A stretch of 64,000 bases of DNA from Streptomyces atratus (GTDB lineage: Bacteria > Actinomycetota > Actinomycetes > Streptomycetales > Streptomycetaceae): the NCBI RefSeq assembly GCF_014648655.1, contig NZ_BMRN01000034.1, positions 1 to 64,000 on the forward strand. The letters are read 5' to 3'. Both the position numbers and the translations under genes were made by a program. Positions 1-8,200 of the stretch are shown here, piece by piece. Under the pieces are notes generated by a model. The model did no database searches, was not told the origin of the DNA, and saw only the letters and a program-made list of their open reading frames with translations. Each line of letters opens with the position of its first letter. Position 1 is the stretch's first letter.

Positions 1-155
1 TCCGCGATCTGCAGCGCCTGCTCCACCGCGTACTCGTCGAGCTCCGACAGCAGACCGTCGACATCCTCACGGTCCAGCGTCAGGTCATCGGCGAAGTGCC
101 GGTCGCCGGTGGCGTCGGGCACGTACTTCACACAGACAACGATCCTCAAGCTCAC
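1..155 (-). CDS. etfB: Electron transfer flavoprotein beta subunit, N-terminal part
   Basis: Only the first 51 codons are inside the window; the gene runs off the left edge. The translation opens MSLRIVVCVKYVPDATGDRH and continues with a conserved segment ending in a DEYAVEQAL motif, which is the characteristic N-terminus of actinobacterial EtfB (FixA family). EtfB pairs with EtfA to carry electrons from acyl-CoA and other flavin dehydrogenases to the quinone pool. The start is GTG, preceded seven bases upstream by AGGAG, which supports this choice. The etfA partner would be expected just outside the window, downstream on the same strand; that cannot be seen here. Confidence 0.9.
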   Translation of the reverse strand, partial: MSLRIVVCVKYVPDATGDRHFADDLTLDREDVDGLLSELDEYAVEQALQIA

Positions 156-321
156 GCCGGCTCTCCTACTGCATCGTCATTTCTGGGCTGCCTTGTTGCA
201 CGCAGCATAGGCGCCTGATGGGGCGGTTTCCGGTCGGGGCGACCGACGCTCCGAAGGAAATATTACTAGTCAGTACACCCAGTGCTTCCCCCGTGAGCAA
301 GCGCTTGGAACTGTGATCTGG

Positions 322-350
322 CCAACGTGCGGCACCCTTGTGCCGCTTGG
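322..350 (-). terminator. Hairpin after flavin reductase gene
   Basis: GCGGCAC and GTGCCGC flank a CCTT loop, extended by CCAA/TTGG with a three-base bulge. It lies 6 bases past the stop of the flavin reductase gene. No U-tract is visible, as is common in Streptomyces. Confidence 0.5.
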
Positions 351-356
351 GAGTTC

Positions 357-863
357 TCAGCCCCTCAGAGAGGTGAAACGGCCCTGGTGATACAGCAGCG
401 GGCGACCGCCTCCGGCCGGGTCGCCGACCACGGCCTCCGCGATCACGATCCGGTGGTCCCCCGCCGGAACCCGGGCCACGACGCGGCAGACCAGCCACGC
501 CAGCACCCCGTCGAGCACCGGCACGCCTTCGGGCCCACTGCGCCAATAGGTGGACGGGCCGAACCGGTCGGCTCCGCTGCGGGCGAAGGTGGCGGCCAGC
601 TCCTGCTGGTGCTCACCGAGTATGTGGACGCCGACGTGTCCGGCCTCGGCCACGACCGGCCAACTGGAGGACGAGGTCCCCACACCGAAGGAGATCAGCG
701 GCGGCTCGGCAGCGACGGAGTTGAGGGAGGTTGCGGTGAATCCGACCGGCCGGTCACCTGCGGCAGTGATCACTGCCACACCGGCGGCGTGCTGCCGGAA
801 GACCGAGCGGAGGAGTTCGGGGGATGCCGTGCGGGAGGTGCCGAGCTCGGGCGAAGCCGTCAT
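357..863 (-). CDS. Flavin reductase domain protein
   Basis: A 168-residue protein of the flavin reductase-like (HpaC/DIM6/NTAB) FMN-binding split-barrel family. Recognisable family segments are FRQHAAGVAVITA near the N-terminus, GFTATSLNSVAAEPPL around residues 40-56 and LGEHQQELAATFA in the middle. Such proteins reduce FMN or FAD with NAD(P)H to feed a two-component monooxygenase, but no oxygenase partner is adjacent, so the substrate system is unknown. The reading frame extends upstream; I chose the ATG at 861-863 because AAGGAC lies eight bases upstream and the family homology starts only after it. Length is typical. Confidence 0.85.
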   Translation of the reverse strand: MTASPELGTSRTASPELLRSVFRQHAAGVAVITAAGDRPVGFTATSLNSVAAEPPLISFGVGTSSSSWPVVAEAGHVGVHILGEHQQELAATFARSGADRFGPSTYWRSGPEGVPVLDGVLAWLVCRVVARVPAGDHRIVIAEAVVGDPAGGGRPLLYHQGRFTSLRG

Positions 864-1059
864 GGAGGTGTCCTTCTGCGGAGGATGCTTACGGGGCCGT
901 GGTTGCTCAGGCACCCGGACAACGCGCACTCGCATTGCGGGCGAGATCCACATGGACCCGGCCGTAGAGAAGGAGTTCTGGCGGCATAGCGTCAGACTGA
1001 CGATGCCCGGTGGGGGCAGTCAAGAGCGTTCCGCAATGTGGGAGATGCATCACCCTCCG

Positions 1060-1386
1060 TCACATCGCGCGTCCCAATGCGGCGACGACGTCGACGGTGC
1101 GCGGCTGCCCGACGGCCCGGCGGACGATCCGGCCGGTGGCGTCGAGAACCAGTACGGTCGGCGTCCGGCTGATCTCCAGCTCGCGCACGAGAGTGAGATG
1201 CGCCTCGGCGTCGATCTCGACATGGGCGACGCCGTCCACCATTCGCGCCACCTGGACGAGGGTGCGGCGGGTGGCCCGGCAGGGCTGACAGAACGCGCTG
1301 GAGAACTGCACAAGGGTTGCCCGCTCCCCCAATTCCGCGCCGAGTTGGGCCGCGTCCAGCGTTCCCTCGTGTGTGTGCCCGTCCAC
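1060..1386 (-). CDS. Thioredoxin-fold protein with CQPC active site
   Basis: A 108-residue single-domain thioredoxin-like protein. The segment TLVQFSSAFCQPCRATR contains the redox pair C33 and C36, and the cis-proline motif is in SRTPTVLVLD. The second half keeps the usual beta-strand pattern ending near the C-terminus. It has no signal peptide, so it is probably cytoplasmic and reduces or monitors disulfides. CQPC differs from the classical CGPC, so the redox potential may differ. The GTG start has AGGAGG six bases upstream. The gene stands alone between the flavin reductase (same strand) and plsC (opposite strand). Confidence 0.85.
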   Translation of the reverse strand: MDGHTHEGTLDAAQLGAELGERATLVQFSSAFCQPCRATRRTLVQVARMVDGVAHVEIDAEAHLTLVRELEISRTPTVLVLDATGRIVRRAVGQPRTVDVVAALGRAM

Positions 1387-1604
1387 CTTCGGCCTCCTGT
1401 CAGAGCTCTTCGCAAGGGGTCAGCACCACCGGGTACCAAGACATTCCCGGCGGTTCCACGTGACGAGAATCTCGCGGCCCACGCCCTCGGAGACTGGCCA
1501 CCGCGTCGCGCATGGGGCACGATCGGCGCAATGCCGAAAACCTACGGCTGCGTAACTTCCGCCGGGAGAACCCTCCTCAGGCGCTGAAGAAGGGTCTTCT
1601 CCAG

Positions 1605-2327
1605 ATGGCAGAACTCGTCTATCGGCCGGTCATCGGCGCCGCTCTCACGTTTTTCAAGGCGCTGGACCTGAAGATCGACACTCAGGGTTCCGAGCACATC
1701 CCGAAGACCGGTGGCGCGGTTCTGGTCAGCAACCACATCAGCTATCTGGACTTCATCTTCACCGGGCTCGCAGCGCTGCCGCAGAAGCGTCTTGTCCGCT
1801 TCATGGCGAAGGAATCGGTCTTCCGGCACAAGGTCTCGGGCCCGCTGATGCGCGGCATGAAGCACATCCCCGTCGACCGCAAGCAGGGCGAGGACGCATA
1901 TGCGCACGCCCTTGCCTCGCTGCGTTCCGGCGAGATCGTCGGCGTGTTCCCCGAGGCCACGATCTCGGAGTCGTTCACGCTGAAGAGCTTCAAGTCGGGC
2001 GCTGCCCGGCTGGCCCAAGAGGCCGGCGTGCCGCTGATCCCGATGGCGCTGTGGGGGACGCAGCGATTGTGGACCAAGGGCCGGCCGCGCAATTTCAAGC
2101 GCAACCACATTCCGGTGACGATCCGGGTCGGCGAGCCGGTGGAGGCACCCACCGACCAGTACGCGGGCGCGATCACCCGGCGACTGCGGGAGCGAGCCCA
2201 GGAGCTCCTCGAAGCGGCTCAGCGCGCCTATCCCGTGCGTCCGAAGGACGCGAGCGACACCTGGTGGGTGCCCTCACACCTCGGCGGTACGGCTCCGACG
2301 CCCGCCGAGGTGCGCGAGAAGAGCTGA
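1605..2327 (+). CDS. plsC: 1-acyl-sn-glycerol-3-phosphate acyltransferase
   Basis: A 240-residue PlsC-family acyltransferase that makes phosphatidic acid from lysophosphatidic acid at the membrane. Motif I is visible as NHISYLD (catalytic H44 and D49), motif III as FPEAT at about residues 114-118, and the downstream VPLIPMAL stretch matches motif IV. The open frame starts earlier, but I chose ATG 1605 because family homology (MAELVYRPV) begins exactly there and AAGGG lies upstream. It is a single gene, convergent with the B3/B4-domain gene that ends 30 bases beyond its stop. Confidence 0.9.
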   Translation: MAELVYRPVIGAALTFFKALDLKIDTQGSEHIPKTGGAVLVSNHISYLDFIFTGLAALPQKRLVRFMAKESVFRHKVSGPLMRGMKHIPVDRKQGEDAYAHALASLRSGEIVGVFPEATISESFTLKSFKSGAARLAQEAGVPLIPMALWGTQRLWTKGRPRNFKRNHIPVTIRVGEPVEAPTDQYAGAITRRLRERAQELLEAAQRAYPVRPKDASDTWWVPSHLGGTAPTPAEVREKS

Positions 2328-2357
2328 CGCGGCCGGCTCACGGCCACGACCGGAACA

Positions 2358-3029
2358 TCACTCCGGGGTGCCGACGGTGATCCGCGCCCCGGGGCTCAGC
2401 TTCTCCAGCCATTCGACGAGTTCGGCGCCTGCGGCTTCGAGTTCGCCGATCGTCATGGGCGCGAGGCGCTCCAGCAGGAATACCGCGTTCACGGACTCCT
2501 CGGTGAGCCGGGTGCGCACGCCCTGTCGCCAGTTCCAGCGACGGCAGGTGACGCCCTCGTCGTCGTACCGGACGACTTCGCCGGGCTCGGGGTGCTCCAC
2601 GGTCTCCTCGCTGCCCGCGACGGTGGCGAAAGGCTCCTGGCCGGTGGAACGTACGAGCTGCATGGTGCCGTTGATGCGGTCGGTGTCCTCGCCGCCGACC
2701 GGAATCGGATGGGCGACGCCGATGGCGTTGTAGAGGTCGACCAGGAGATTGATGCGCGGCAGCCCGGCGTCGGTGAGCACACGCCGGACCAGGGCTTCGG
2801 CGGAGTTGCGGGTGCGGGAGGGCTTGGCGCCGAAGGCGGTGCAGGTGTCGCGCCGGGCGGCGAGGTGGGGGGCCTCGTGCGGGGCCCGGCCGTCGAGCCG
2901 CCTCGTCCAGCAGGGCCCGGCTGTCGTCGTCGCTGGCCCGTTGACCAGGCTGCGCGCTTCGACGGCGAGGTGGCTGAGGGCGGGGGCGAGGGTGCTTTCG
3001 CCGTCGGCGAGGGTGAACGCCAGGGCCAT
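2358..3029 (-). CDS. B3/B4 domain protein with internal compensated frameshift
   Basis: A 223-residue protein of the B3/B4 (PheRS beta-like tRNA-editing) family, which may clear mischarged tRNAs or free amino acids. The conserved core AFGAKPSRTRNSAEAL and VDLYNAIGVAHPIPVGG is intact. Between about 2898 and 2936 the encoded residues look wrong, while the next frame there reads ASDDDSRALLDEA, which fits the family better. This implies one lost and one gained base that cancel. The ATG start has an AAGG ribosome site. It is the last gene of the leftward DUF6421 operon. It may be a damaged but translatable protein or carry two sequencing errors. Confidence 0.72.
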   Translation of the reverse strand: MALAFTLADGESTLAPALSHLAVEARSLVNGPATTTAGPCWTRRLDGRAPHEAPHLAARRDTCTAFGAKPSRTRNSAEALVRRVLTDAGLPRINLLVDLYNAIGVAHPIPVGGEDTDRINGTMQLVRSTGQEPFATVAGSEETVEHPEPGEVVRYDDEGVTCRRWNWRQGVRTRLTEESVNAVFLLERLAPMTIGELEAAGAELVEWLEKLSPGARITVGTPE

Positions 3030-3055
3030 CGGCTGCCTTGCCTCGGGACAGGATC

Positions 3056-3654
3056 TCAGAGCGCTGTGGGGAGCGTGCGCCACAGCTGCGGGCGGTCCTC
3101 GGCGGACCGGAGGCCGCGCAGTACCGCCGGATGCGGTGCCGCATAGAGTACTGGATAGTCCACTTCATTGAACTCCGGGCGGACGGGCCATGCCAGCCGC
3201 TCCTCGTCGAGCGAGAAGTGGGCGTCGACGCCCGGCTTATTGCCCCGGGGGGCCTGACGGTCCCAGCGGTCGCGGCCGGGCAGCCGAACCGCGATCAGCC
3301 CGTGCACGGGACCGGATCCCCGTCCTCATCGCCGAGCCTCTGATAGCAGAGGGCCGTCGGGATGCCGGCCGCGCGGAGGAGGGCGGCCAGAGCGTGGGAC
3401 TTGGAGTGGCAGATGCCATTGCGCGTCGCGAGGACGTCGGAGGCGCACCGGGCGACCCGCATGTCGCCCGAGTCGACGGAGTGCGGAATGGCGTCATGCA
3501 CGAAAGCGTACGCGGCGGCCGCGTATGCCTATACATCGGTGGTATTGCTGCGGAGATCGGCGACCGCATCCCGCACCAGCGGATGCTCGTGGTCGATGAC
3601 CTCATCAGCGGCGAGATAGGCGGAAAGTCCCGGGACTTGCTGGATCAGCTCCAT
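3056..3654 (-). pseudogene. Transglutaminase-like protein, broken by a stop and a frameshift
   Basis: From ATG 3652-3654 the frame reads MELIQQVPGLSAYLAADEV and reaches an in-frame TAG about 40 codons later, where the following residues continue the same domain. The next part contains the transglutaminase nucleophile in NGICHSKSHALAALL. A one-base loss near 3310 (after GDPVP) then shifts the frame; the rest, including the catalytic histidine in HGLIAVRL and DAHFSLDEERLAWPVRPE, continues in the new frame to 3056. All catalytic residues are still recognisable, so inactivation is recent. The family usually has about 200 residues as one ORF, and the gene follows the threonine aldolase in the operon. 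Confidence 0.85.
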
Positions 3655-3729
3655 GGCCGCCGAGCGTAGGTAAGCGGCCGACCGGGTGTCAATGATTTTC
3701 CGGTCGACCGCATACTTATTCAGCTAGGG

Positions 3730-4809
3730 TTACTTCGCCATCTCTTCCTTCAATGCAAGGACGAATGCGTCGACATCGTCCTCCGTGGTGTCGAAGGAGC
3801 ACATCCAACGCACATCACCGGCGGCCTCGTCCCAGAAGTAGAAGCGGAAGCGCTTCTGCAGCCGCTCGCTCACCTCGTGCGGCAACCGGGCGAAGACGGC
3901 ATTGGCCTGGACGGGGTGGAGGATCTCCACGCCGTCCACCGCGCGCACGCCCTCCGCGAGCCGCTGGGCCATGGCGTTGGCGTGCCGGGCGTTGCGCAGC
4001 CAGAGGTCTCCGGCGAGCAGCGCCTCCAGCTGTACGGAGACGAAGCGCATCTTCGAGGCGAGCTGCATCGACAGCTTGCGCAGGTGCTTCATGGCACGGA
4101 CGGCGTCCGGGTTCAGGACGACCACGGCCTCGCCGAAGATCGCCCCGTTCTTCGTGCCGCCGAAGGACAGGACGTCGACGCCGACGGTGTTGGTGAACGT
4201 ACGCATCGGTACGTCCAGCGACGCCGCGGCGTTGGCTATCCGGGCCCCGTCCAGGTGGACCTTCATTCCGTGGCCGTGGGCGTGGTCGCAGATGGCGCGG
4301 ATCTCGTCGGGGGTGTAGACCGTGCCCAGTTCGGTGTTCTGGGCGATCGACACGACCTGCGGCATGGCACGGTGCTCGTCGTCCCAGCCGTACGCCTGCC
4401 GGTCGATGAGCTCGGGCGTGAGCTTGCCGTCCGGGGTGGGCACGGTGAGCAGCTTGAGGCCGCCCACCCGCTCCGGGGCACCGCCCTCGTCGACGTTGAT
4501 GTGGGCGGACTCGGCGCAAATCACCGCGCCCCAGCGGTCGGTCATCGCCTGGAGGGAGACGACGTTGGCGCCGGTTCCGTTGAAGACCGGAAAGGCTTCG
4601 GCGGCCGAGCCGAAGTGACTGTGCATGACACGCTGGAGATGCTCGGTGTAGTCGTCCTCGCCGTAGGCGATCTGGTGACCGCCGTTGGCAAGGGCGATGG
4701 CCGCGAGGATCTCCGGGTGCGTGCCCGCGTAGTTGTCACTGGCGAAGCCGCGTACCTGCGGGTCGTGGTGGCGTCGCGCGTCGGTCCTTACGGTTGTGGG
4801 GTCAGCCAC
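3730..4809 (-). CDS. Low-specificity threonine aldolase family protein
   Basis: A 359-residue PLP-dependent fold-type I enzyme of the threonine aldolase / beta-eliminating lyase family, expected to cleave L-threonine or related beta-hydroxy amino acids to glycine and an aldehyde. The N-terminus carries RGFASDNYAGTHPEI, the middle VHLDGARIANA, and the PLP lysine lies in LSFGGTKNGAIFGEA. I chose the GTG at 4807-4809, which overlaps the end of the SDR gene by 22 bases, because homology begins about 20 residues later and longer versions would run inside the SDR gene. It is the third gene of the DUF6421 operon. Confidence 0.88.
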   Translation of the reverse strand: MADPTTVRTDARRHHDPQVRGFASDNYAGTHPEILAAIALANGGHQIAYGEDDYTEHLQRVMHSHFGSAAEAFPVFNGTGANVVSLQAMTDRWGAVICAESAHINVDEGGAPERVGGLKLLTVPTPDGKLTPELIDRQAYGWDDEHRAMPQVVSIAQNTELGTVYTPDEIRAICDHAHGHGMKVHLDGARIANAAASLDVPMRTFTNTVGVDVLSFGGTKNGAIFGEAVVVLNPDAVRAMKHLRKLSMQLASKMRFVSVQLEALLAGDLWLRNARHANAMAQRLAEGVRAVDGVEILHPVQANAVFARLPHEVSERLQKRFRFYFWDEAAGDVRWMCSFDTTEDDVDAFVLALKEEMAK

Positions 4810-5555
4810 AGGCGCTTTCCGTTCACTTCCGGGGCGGGCCGGTCCCAGACGCCGGCGATGGCATCGGCCAGCTCCTTGACGTCGGTGAAGCCCGCGAATT
4901 TCGCATTGGGGCGCTCGGCGCGCATCGCGTCGTGCACCAGTGCCTTGACGATCAGGATCGCAGCCGCGGTCCTGGGCCCTTCGTCGCCCCCCGCTTTGCG
5001 GAAGGAGTCCGCGAGCGCGAGCGTCCAGGCCTCGGCCGCCGCCTTCGACGCGGCGTAAGCTGCGTTTCCCGCGGTGGGCTGGCTCGCCCCGGCCGCGCTG
5101 ATCAGTACATAGCGACCCCGGTCGCTGCGCTGCAGACCCTCCTGGAAGGCCAGCGAGGTGTGCTGGACCGTGCGGATCAGCAGCTTCTCCAGCAGGTTCC
5201 AGTCGGCAAGGTCGGTCTCGGCGAAGGTGGCGCTGCCGCGCCAGCCGCCTACGAGGTGGACCAGGCCGTCGATCCGGCCGAATTCCTTCTCCGTCTTGTC
5301 CGCCCATTCGCGGGCGGCAGCGAGGTCCAGCAGATCGACGGTGTCACCCGTGACCGTGGCGCCGCCGTGGGCGTAGCGGGCGGCGTCGACCGCCTCGGCC
5401 AGGCGGGTGGCATCGGCGTCGGAGGCGACGACGGTCGCACCGGCCTCGGCGAGCCTCAGCAGGGTCGCCCGGCCGGCCGGGCCCGCGGCCCCGGCGACCG
5501 CGACCACGGCGCCTTCGAGAGCACCGCTCCCGTTGCCCTTGCCGTTTCCGTTCAT
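4788..5555 (-). CDS. SDR family NAD(P)-dependent oxidoreductase
   Basis: A 255-residue short-chain dehydrogenase. The cofactor loop is GAAGPAG rather than the classical TGxxxGxG, the YAASK active-site segment (Tyr and Lys) is present, and the order of helices is standard. Substrate is not evident. An ATG ten codons downstream of the first possible GTG was chosen because AAGGAGG lies eight bases upstream of it. The start lies 26 bases past the DUF6421 stop and the 3' end overlaps the threonine aldolase start, so translation is probably coupled. The N-terminus is rich in Asn-Gly, a low-complexity extension. Confidence 0.88.
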   Translation of the reverse strand: MNGNGKGNGSGALEGAVVAVAGAAGPAGRATLLRLAEAGATVVASDADATRLAEAVDAARYAHGGATVTGDTVDLLDLAAAREWADKTEKEFGRIDGLVHLVGGWRGSATFAETDLADWNLLEKLLIRTVQHTSLAFQEGLQRSDRGRYVLISAAGASQPTAGNAAYAASKAAAEAWTLALADSFRKAGGDEGPRTAAAILIVKALVHDAMRAERPNAKFAGFTDVKELADAIAGVWDRPAPEVNGKRLWLTPQP

Positions 5556-5581
5556 GGCCACCGCCTCCTTGTGCCCGGCGC

Positions 5582-6979
5582 TCACGCGGCTGCCCGCTCG
5601 GCATCCGCGGCGGTGATCCCCTTGGTCGAGGCAATCACGTTCTTCAGCTTCTTGGAAAGTGCCTCATAGAACATGCTCAGGGGAAATTCGTCCGGAAGCA
5701 CGTCGTCCACGAGCTTCCGCGGCGGCTGGGAGAGATCCAGCGCGTCCGGGCCCTTGGCCCAGCGGGAGCCCGGGTGCGGGGCGAGGTAGGTCGAGACCAG
5801 GTCGTACGCGGCGAACCAGTGGACGAGCTTGGGGCGGTCGATGCCGTCGCGGTAGAGCTTCTCGATCTCGGTGCAGAGCTGGTTGGTGACCTGCGGGGCA
5901 CGGTCCCAGTCGATCCTCAGCGTGTTGTCGGTCCAGCGGATCACGTCGTGCTTGTGGAGGTACGCGAAGAGCAGCTGGCCACCGAGGCCGTCGTAGTTGC
6001 GGACGCGCTCGCCGGTGACGGGGAAGCGGAACATCCGGTCGAACAGCACGGCGTACTGCACATCGCGGCCCTGCGGGAAGCCGTCGGCCTCCAGCTTCAC
6101 GGCCTCCTTGAAGGCGGTGAGGTCGCAGCGCAGCTCTTCGAGCCCGTACATCCAGAACGGCTGGCGCTGCTTGATCATGAAGGGGTCGAACGGCAGGTCG
6201 CCGTGGCTGTGCGTCCGGTCGTGGATCATGTCCCAGAGAACGAAGGCCTGCTCGCAACGCTGCTGGTCACCGACCATCTCGCGGATGTCGTCGGGCAGCT
6301 CGACGCCGAGCAGATCGACCGACGCCTCGGTGACCCGGCGGAAGCGGGCGGCCTCACGGTCGCAGAAGATTCCGCCCCAGCTGAAGCGCTCGGGGGCCTC
6401 GCGCACGGCGACGGTCTCCGGGAAGAGCACAGCGGAGTTGGTGTCGTATCCCGGGGTGAAGCCCTCGAAGGTGATGCCGCAGAACAACGGGTTGTCGTAG
6501 CGGGTGGCTTCGATCTCGGCCAGCCACTCGGGCCAGACCATCCGCAGCACAACCGCTTCGAGGTTGCGGTCCGGGTTGCCGTTCTGTGTGTACATCGCGA
6601 AGACGACCAGGTGCTGGAGTCCGTCGGTGCGGTCCTTGGCCGGCTGGAAGGCGAGCAGCGAGTCGAGGAAGTCCGGCACACCGAAGCCGTCCGTGGCCCA
6701 GCGACCCAGGTCCATGACAAGGGCACGGTGGTAGGCGTCGTCGTGCGGAAGCAGCGGGGAGAGCTCCTCGACCGCGGCGATCACGCGATCCAGCGTCGCC
6801 CGGGCAGCCGCCCGGGACGGCGCGCCCTCGGCGTCGAAGTCGATGGAACCGTCCTTCGACTGCCAGGGGCGGATCTCCTCCACGGCATTCTTGAGCGCGG
6901 GCCAGGCGGGATGATCGACCACCCGCTGATCCGTAGGTATGTCGCCTGCGGCGACGTCGTGCACAAGAATTTCCGTCAT
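5582..6979 (-). CDS. DUF6421 family protein
   Basis: A 465-residue protein whose sequence matches the actinobacterial DUF6421 family, which has no described function. It starts MTEILVHDVAAGDIPTDQ after a strong GGAGGAAG ribosome site at ATG 6977-6979. It is soluble, without signal peptide or membrane helix, rich in aromatic and acidic residues. The segment CEQAFVLWDMIHDRTHSHGDLPFDPF contains clustered His and Asp residues that could bind metal; this is inference. It heads the operon with an SDR, a threonine aldolase, a transglutaminase and a B3/B4 protein, suggesting a role in amino-acid or protein-modification metabolism. Confidence 0.8.
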   Translation of the reverse strand: MTEILVHDVAAGDIPTDQRVVDHPAWPALKNAVEEIRPWQSKDGSIDFDAEGAPSRAAARATLDRVIAAVEELSPLLPHDDAYHRALVMDLGRWATDGFGVPDFLDSLLAFQPAKDRTDGLQHLVVFAMYTQNGNPDRNLEAVVLRMVWPEWLAEIEATRYDNPLFCGITFEGFTPGYDTNSAVLFPETVAVREAPERFSWGGIFCDREAARFRRVTEASVDLLGVELPDDIREMVGDQQRCEQAFVLWDMIHDRTHSHGDLPFDPFMIKQRQPFWMYGLEELRCDLTAFKEAVKLEADGFPQGRDVQYAVLFDRMFRFPVTGERVRNYDGLGGQLLFAYLHKHDVIRWTDNTLRIDWDRAPQVTNQLCTEIEKLYRDGIDRPKLVHWFAAYDLVSTYLAPHPGSRWAKGPDALDLSQPPRKLVDDVLPDEFPLSMFYEALSKKLKNVIASTKGITAADAERAAA

Positions 6980-7295
6980 AACACTTCCTCCACAGGAGAA
7001 CCTCGCGTCAAGCAACCGTATCCATCCACGGTTCCTTCGGACAAGTGGGCCCCAGAAAATTATCCTGCCGACCCCCCATGGCCACCGCGATTCTTCCTGC
7101 GCAGAACCTTCCCTGCGAACGCTTCCATCGGCCGGACCCATTGTGGAAGGTGCCGCCGCCTCCGGCCTCGCACACATGAGCGGTCAGGTCATGGAGGGCG
7201 CGCCCACGCACGAGTGACACAGCTCGCCCGGCACGGCCGCCCGCCGGTAGGACGGACGGCATCCACCCTTCGCACCACCTCTGGAGATCCGCCGC
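6980..7295. other. Intergenic region upstream of the DUF6421 operon
   Basis: No convincing gene. It must contain the promoter of the leftward DUF6421 operon and possibly one for the small rightward ORF at 7296. I see no clear -35/-10 pair or operator. Confidence 0.5.
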
Positions 7296-7448
7296 GTGAG
7301 TATCCGTGCCGTTCTTGTCGCAGCCGTCATCACCGGGTTCCTGCTCGGTGCCGCCGACGTCCAGGGGACACGGCGCCACTCCCCCTCGTCCGAGCGCCTC
7401 TCTCTCGGGGGTGGGCCATTAGGCTGCCGAATTGCCGTAATGCCGTAG
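7296..7448 (+). CDS. Possible 50-residue peptide with one hydrophobic segment
   Basis: A GTG codon preceded by CTGGAGATCC opens a 50-codon frame beginning MSIRAVLVAAVITGFLLGA. This is a short hydrophobic stretch like a signal or membrane anchor, followed by a polar Arg/Ser/Gly-rich tail. No family is recognised. It lies just upstream of, and in the same direction as, the glycerophosphodiesterase gene, with about 56 bases between them. It could be a small membrane peptide, an upstream ORF or chance; the ribosome site and hydrophobic pattern are the only support. Confidence 0.35.
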   Translation: MSIRAVLVAAVITGFLLGAADVQGTRRHSPSSERLSLGGGPLGCRIAVMP

Positions 7449-7504
7449 TGCCTCGTGGGTAGGAGACGCACGCGGGAAGACGCCGTCGACGGAAGCGAGT
7501 TGCC

Positions 7505-8188
7505 TTGTCTTTTCTCACCATCGGTCATCGCGGAGTGATGGGTGTCGAGCCGGAGAACACCCTGCGGTCGTTCGTCCATGCGGAGCAGGCCGGGATGGAC
7601 GCCATCGAACTGGACCTTCATCTGAGCAAGGACGGCGCGCTGGCCGTCATGCACGACGCCGATGTGGACCGTACGACGGACGGCAGCGGTCCGATCGCCG
7701 AGAAGACCCTGTCGGAGCTGCGCGAACTCGATGCCGGGCAGGGCGAGCGCGTGCCGGTCTTCGAGGAGGTGCTCGACGCCGTACGGTCCCCCGTTCAGGC
7801 TGAGATCAAGGATGTGGCCGCGGCCCGCGCCCTGTCGGAAGTGATGCTGCGACGCGGTCTCGTCGACCGGGTCGAGGTGTCGTCGTTCCACGACGAGGCG
7901 GTCGCCGAGATCGCCCGACTGGTGCCGGGGGTTCGGACCGTACTCATCGCGAGCCGCTGGCGCAGCGATGTGGTGGACCGGGCGAAGGCGGTGAGTGCGG
8001 CGACACTGGCGCTGAACATCCGCCGCCTCACCCTGGAGGTGGTCGAGCAGGCGCACGCCGAAGGGCTGAAGGTCATCGGCTGGGTGGTGAACACCCAGGA
8101 CCATCTGCGGCTGGTACGCGCCCTGCGACTGGACGGCGCGACCACCGACTACCCGGAGATCCGCCGCGCCGGCCGCTTCACCGCCTGA
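7505..8188 (+). CDS. Glycerophosphodiester phosphodiesterase
   Basis: A 227-residue GDPD of the PLC-like TIM-barrel family that hydrolyses glycerophosphodiesters to glycerol-3-phosphate and an alcohol. The catalytic residues are visible: HRG at 8-10, PEN near 16-18, ELDLHLSKDG with the metal-binding Glu and Asp, and MHD (second catalytic His) in the following strand. The C-terminal DGATTDYPE motif also fits. There is no signal peptide, so it is probably cytoplasmic. The TTG start is chosen because GGAAG lies nine bases upstream and homology begins immediately. Confidence 0.9.
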   Translation: MSFLTIGHRGVMGVEPENTLRSFVHAEQAGMDAIELDLHLSKDGALAVMHDADVDRTTDGSGPIAEKTLSELRELDAGQGERVPVFEEVLDAVRSPVQAEIKDVAAARALSEVMLRRGLVDRVEVSSFHDEAVAEIARLVPGVRTVLIASRWRSDVVDRAKAVSAATLALNIRRLTLEVVEQAHAEGLKVIGWVVNTQDHLRLVRALRLDGATTDYPEIRRAGRFTA

Positions 8189-8200
8189 TTGCCGGCCCGG

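Noticed and set aside
327..1587. Long rightward open frames over the flavin reductase and thioredoxin genes
   Set aside because: They are antisense shadows; residues show no domain and the leftward genes have clear motifs and ribosome sites.
3877..5058. 393-codon rightward frame
   Set aside because: Antisense of threonine aldolase and SDR, which have intact PLP and Rossmann motifs.
5774..7462. 562-codon rightward frame
   Set aside because: Antisense of DUF6421; composition is that of high-GC antisense frames.
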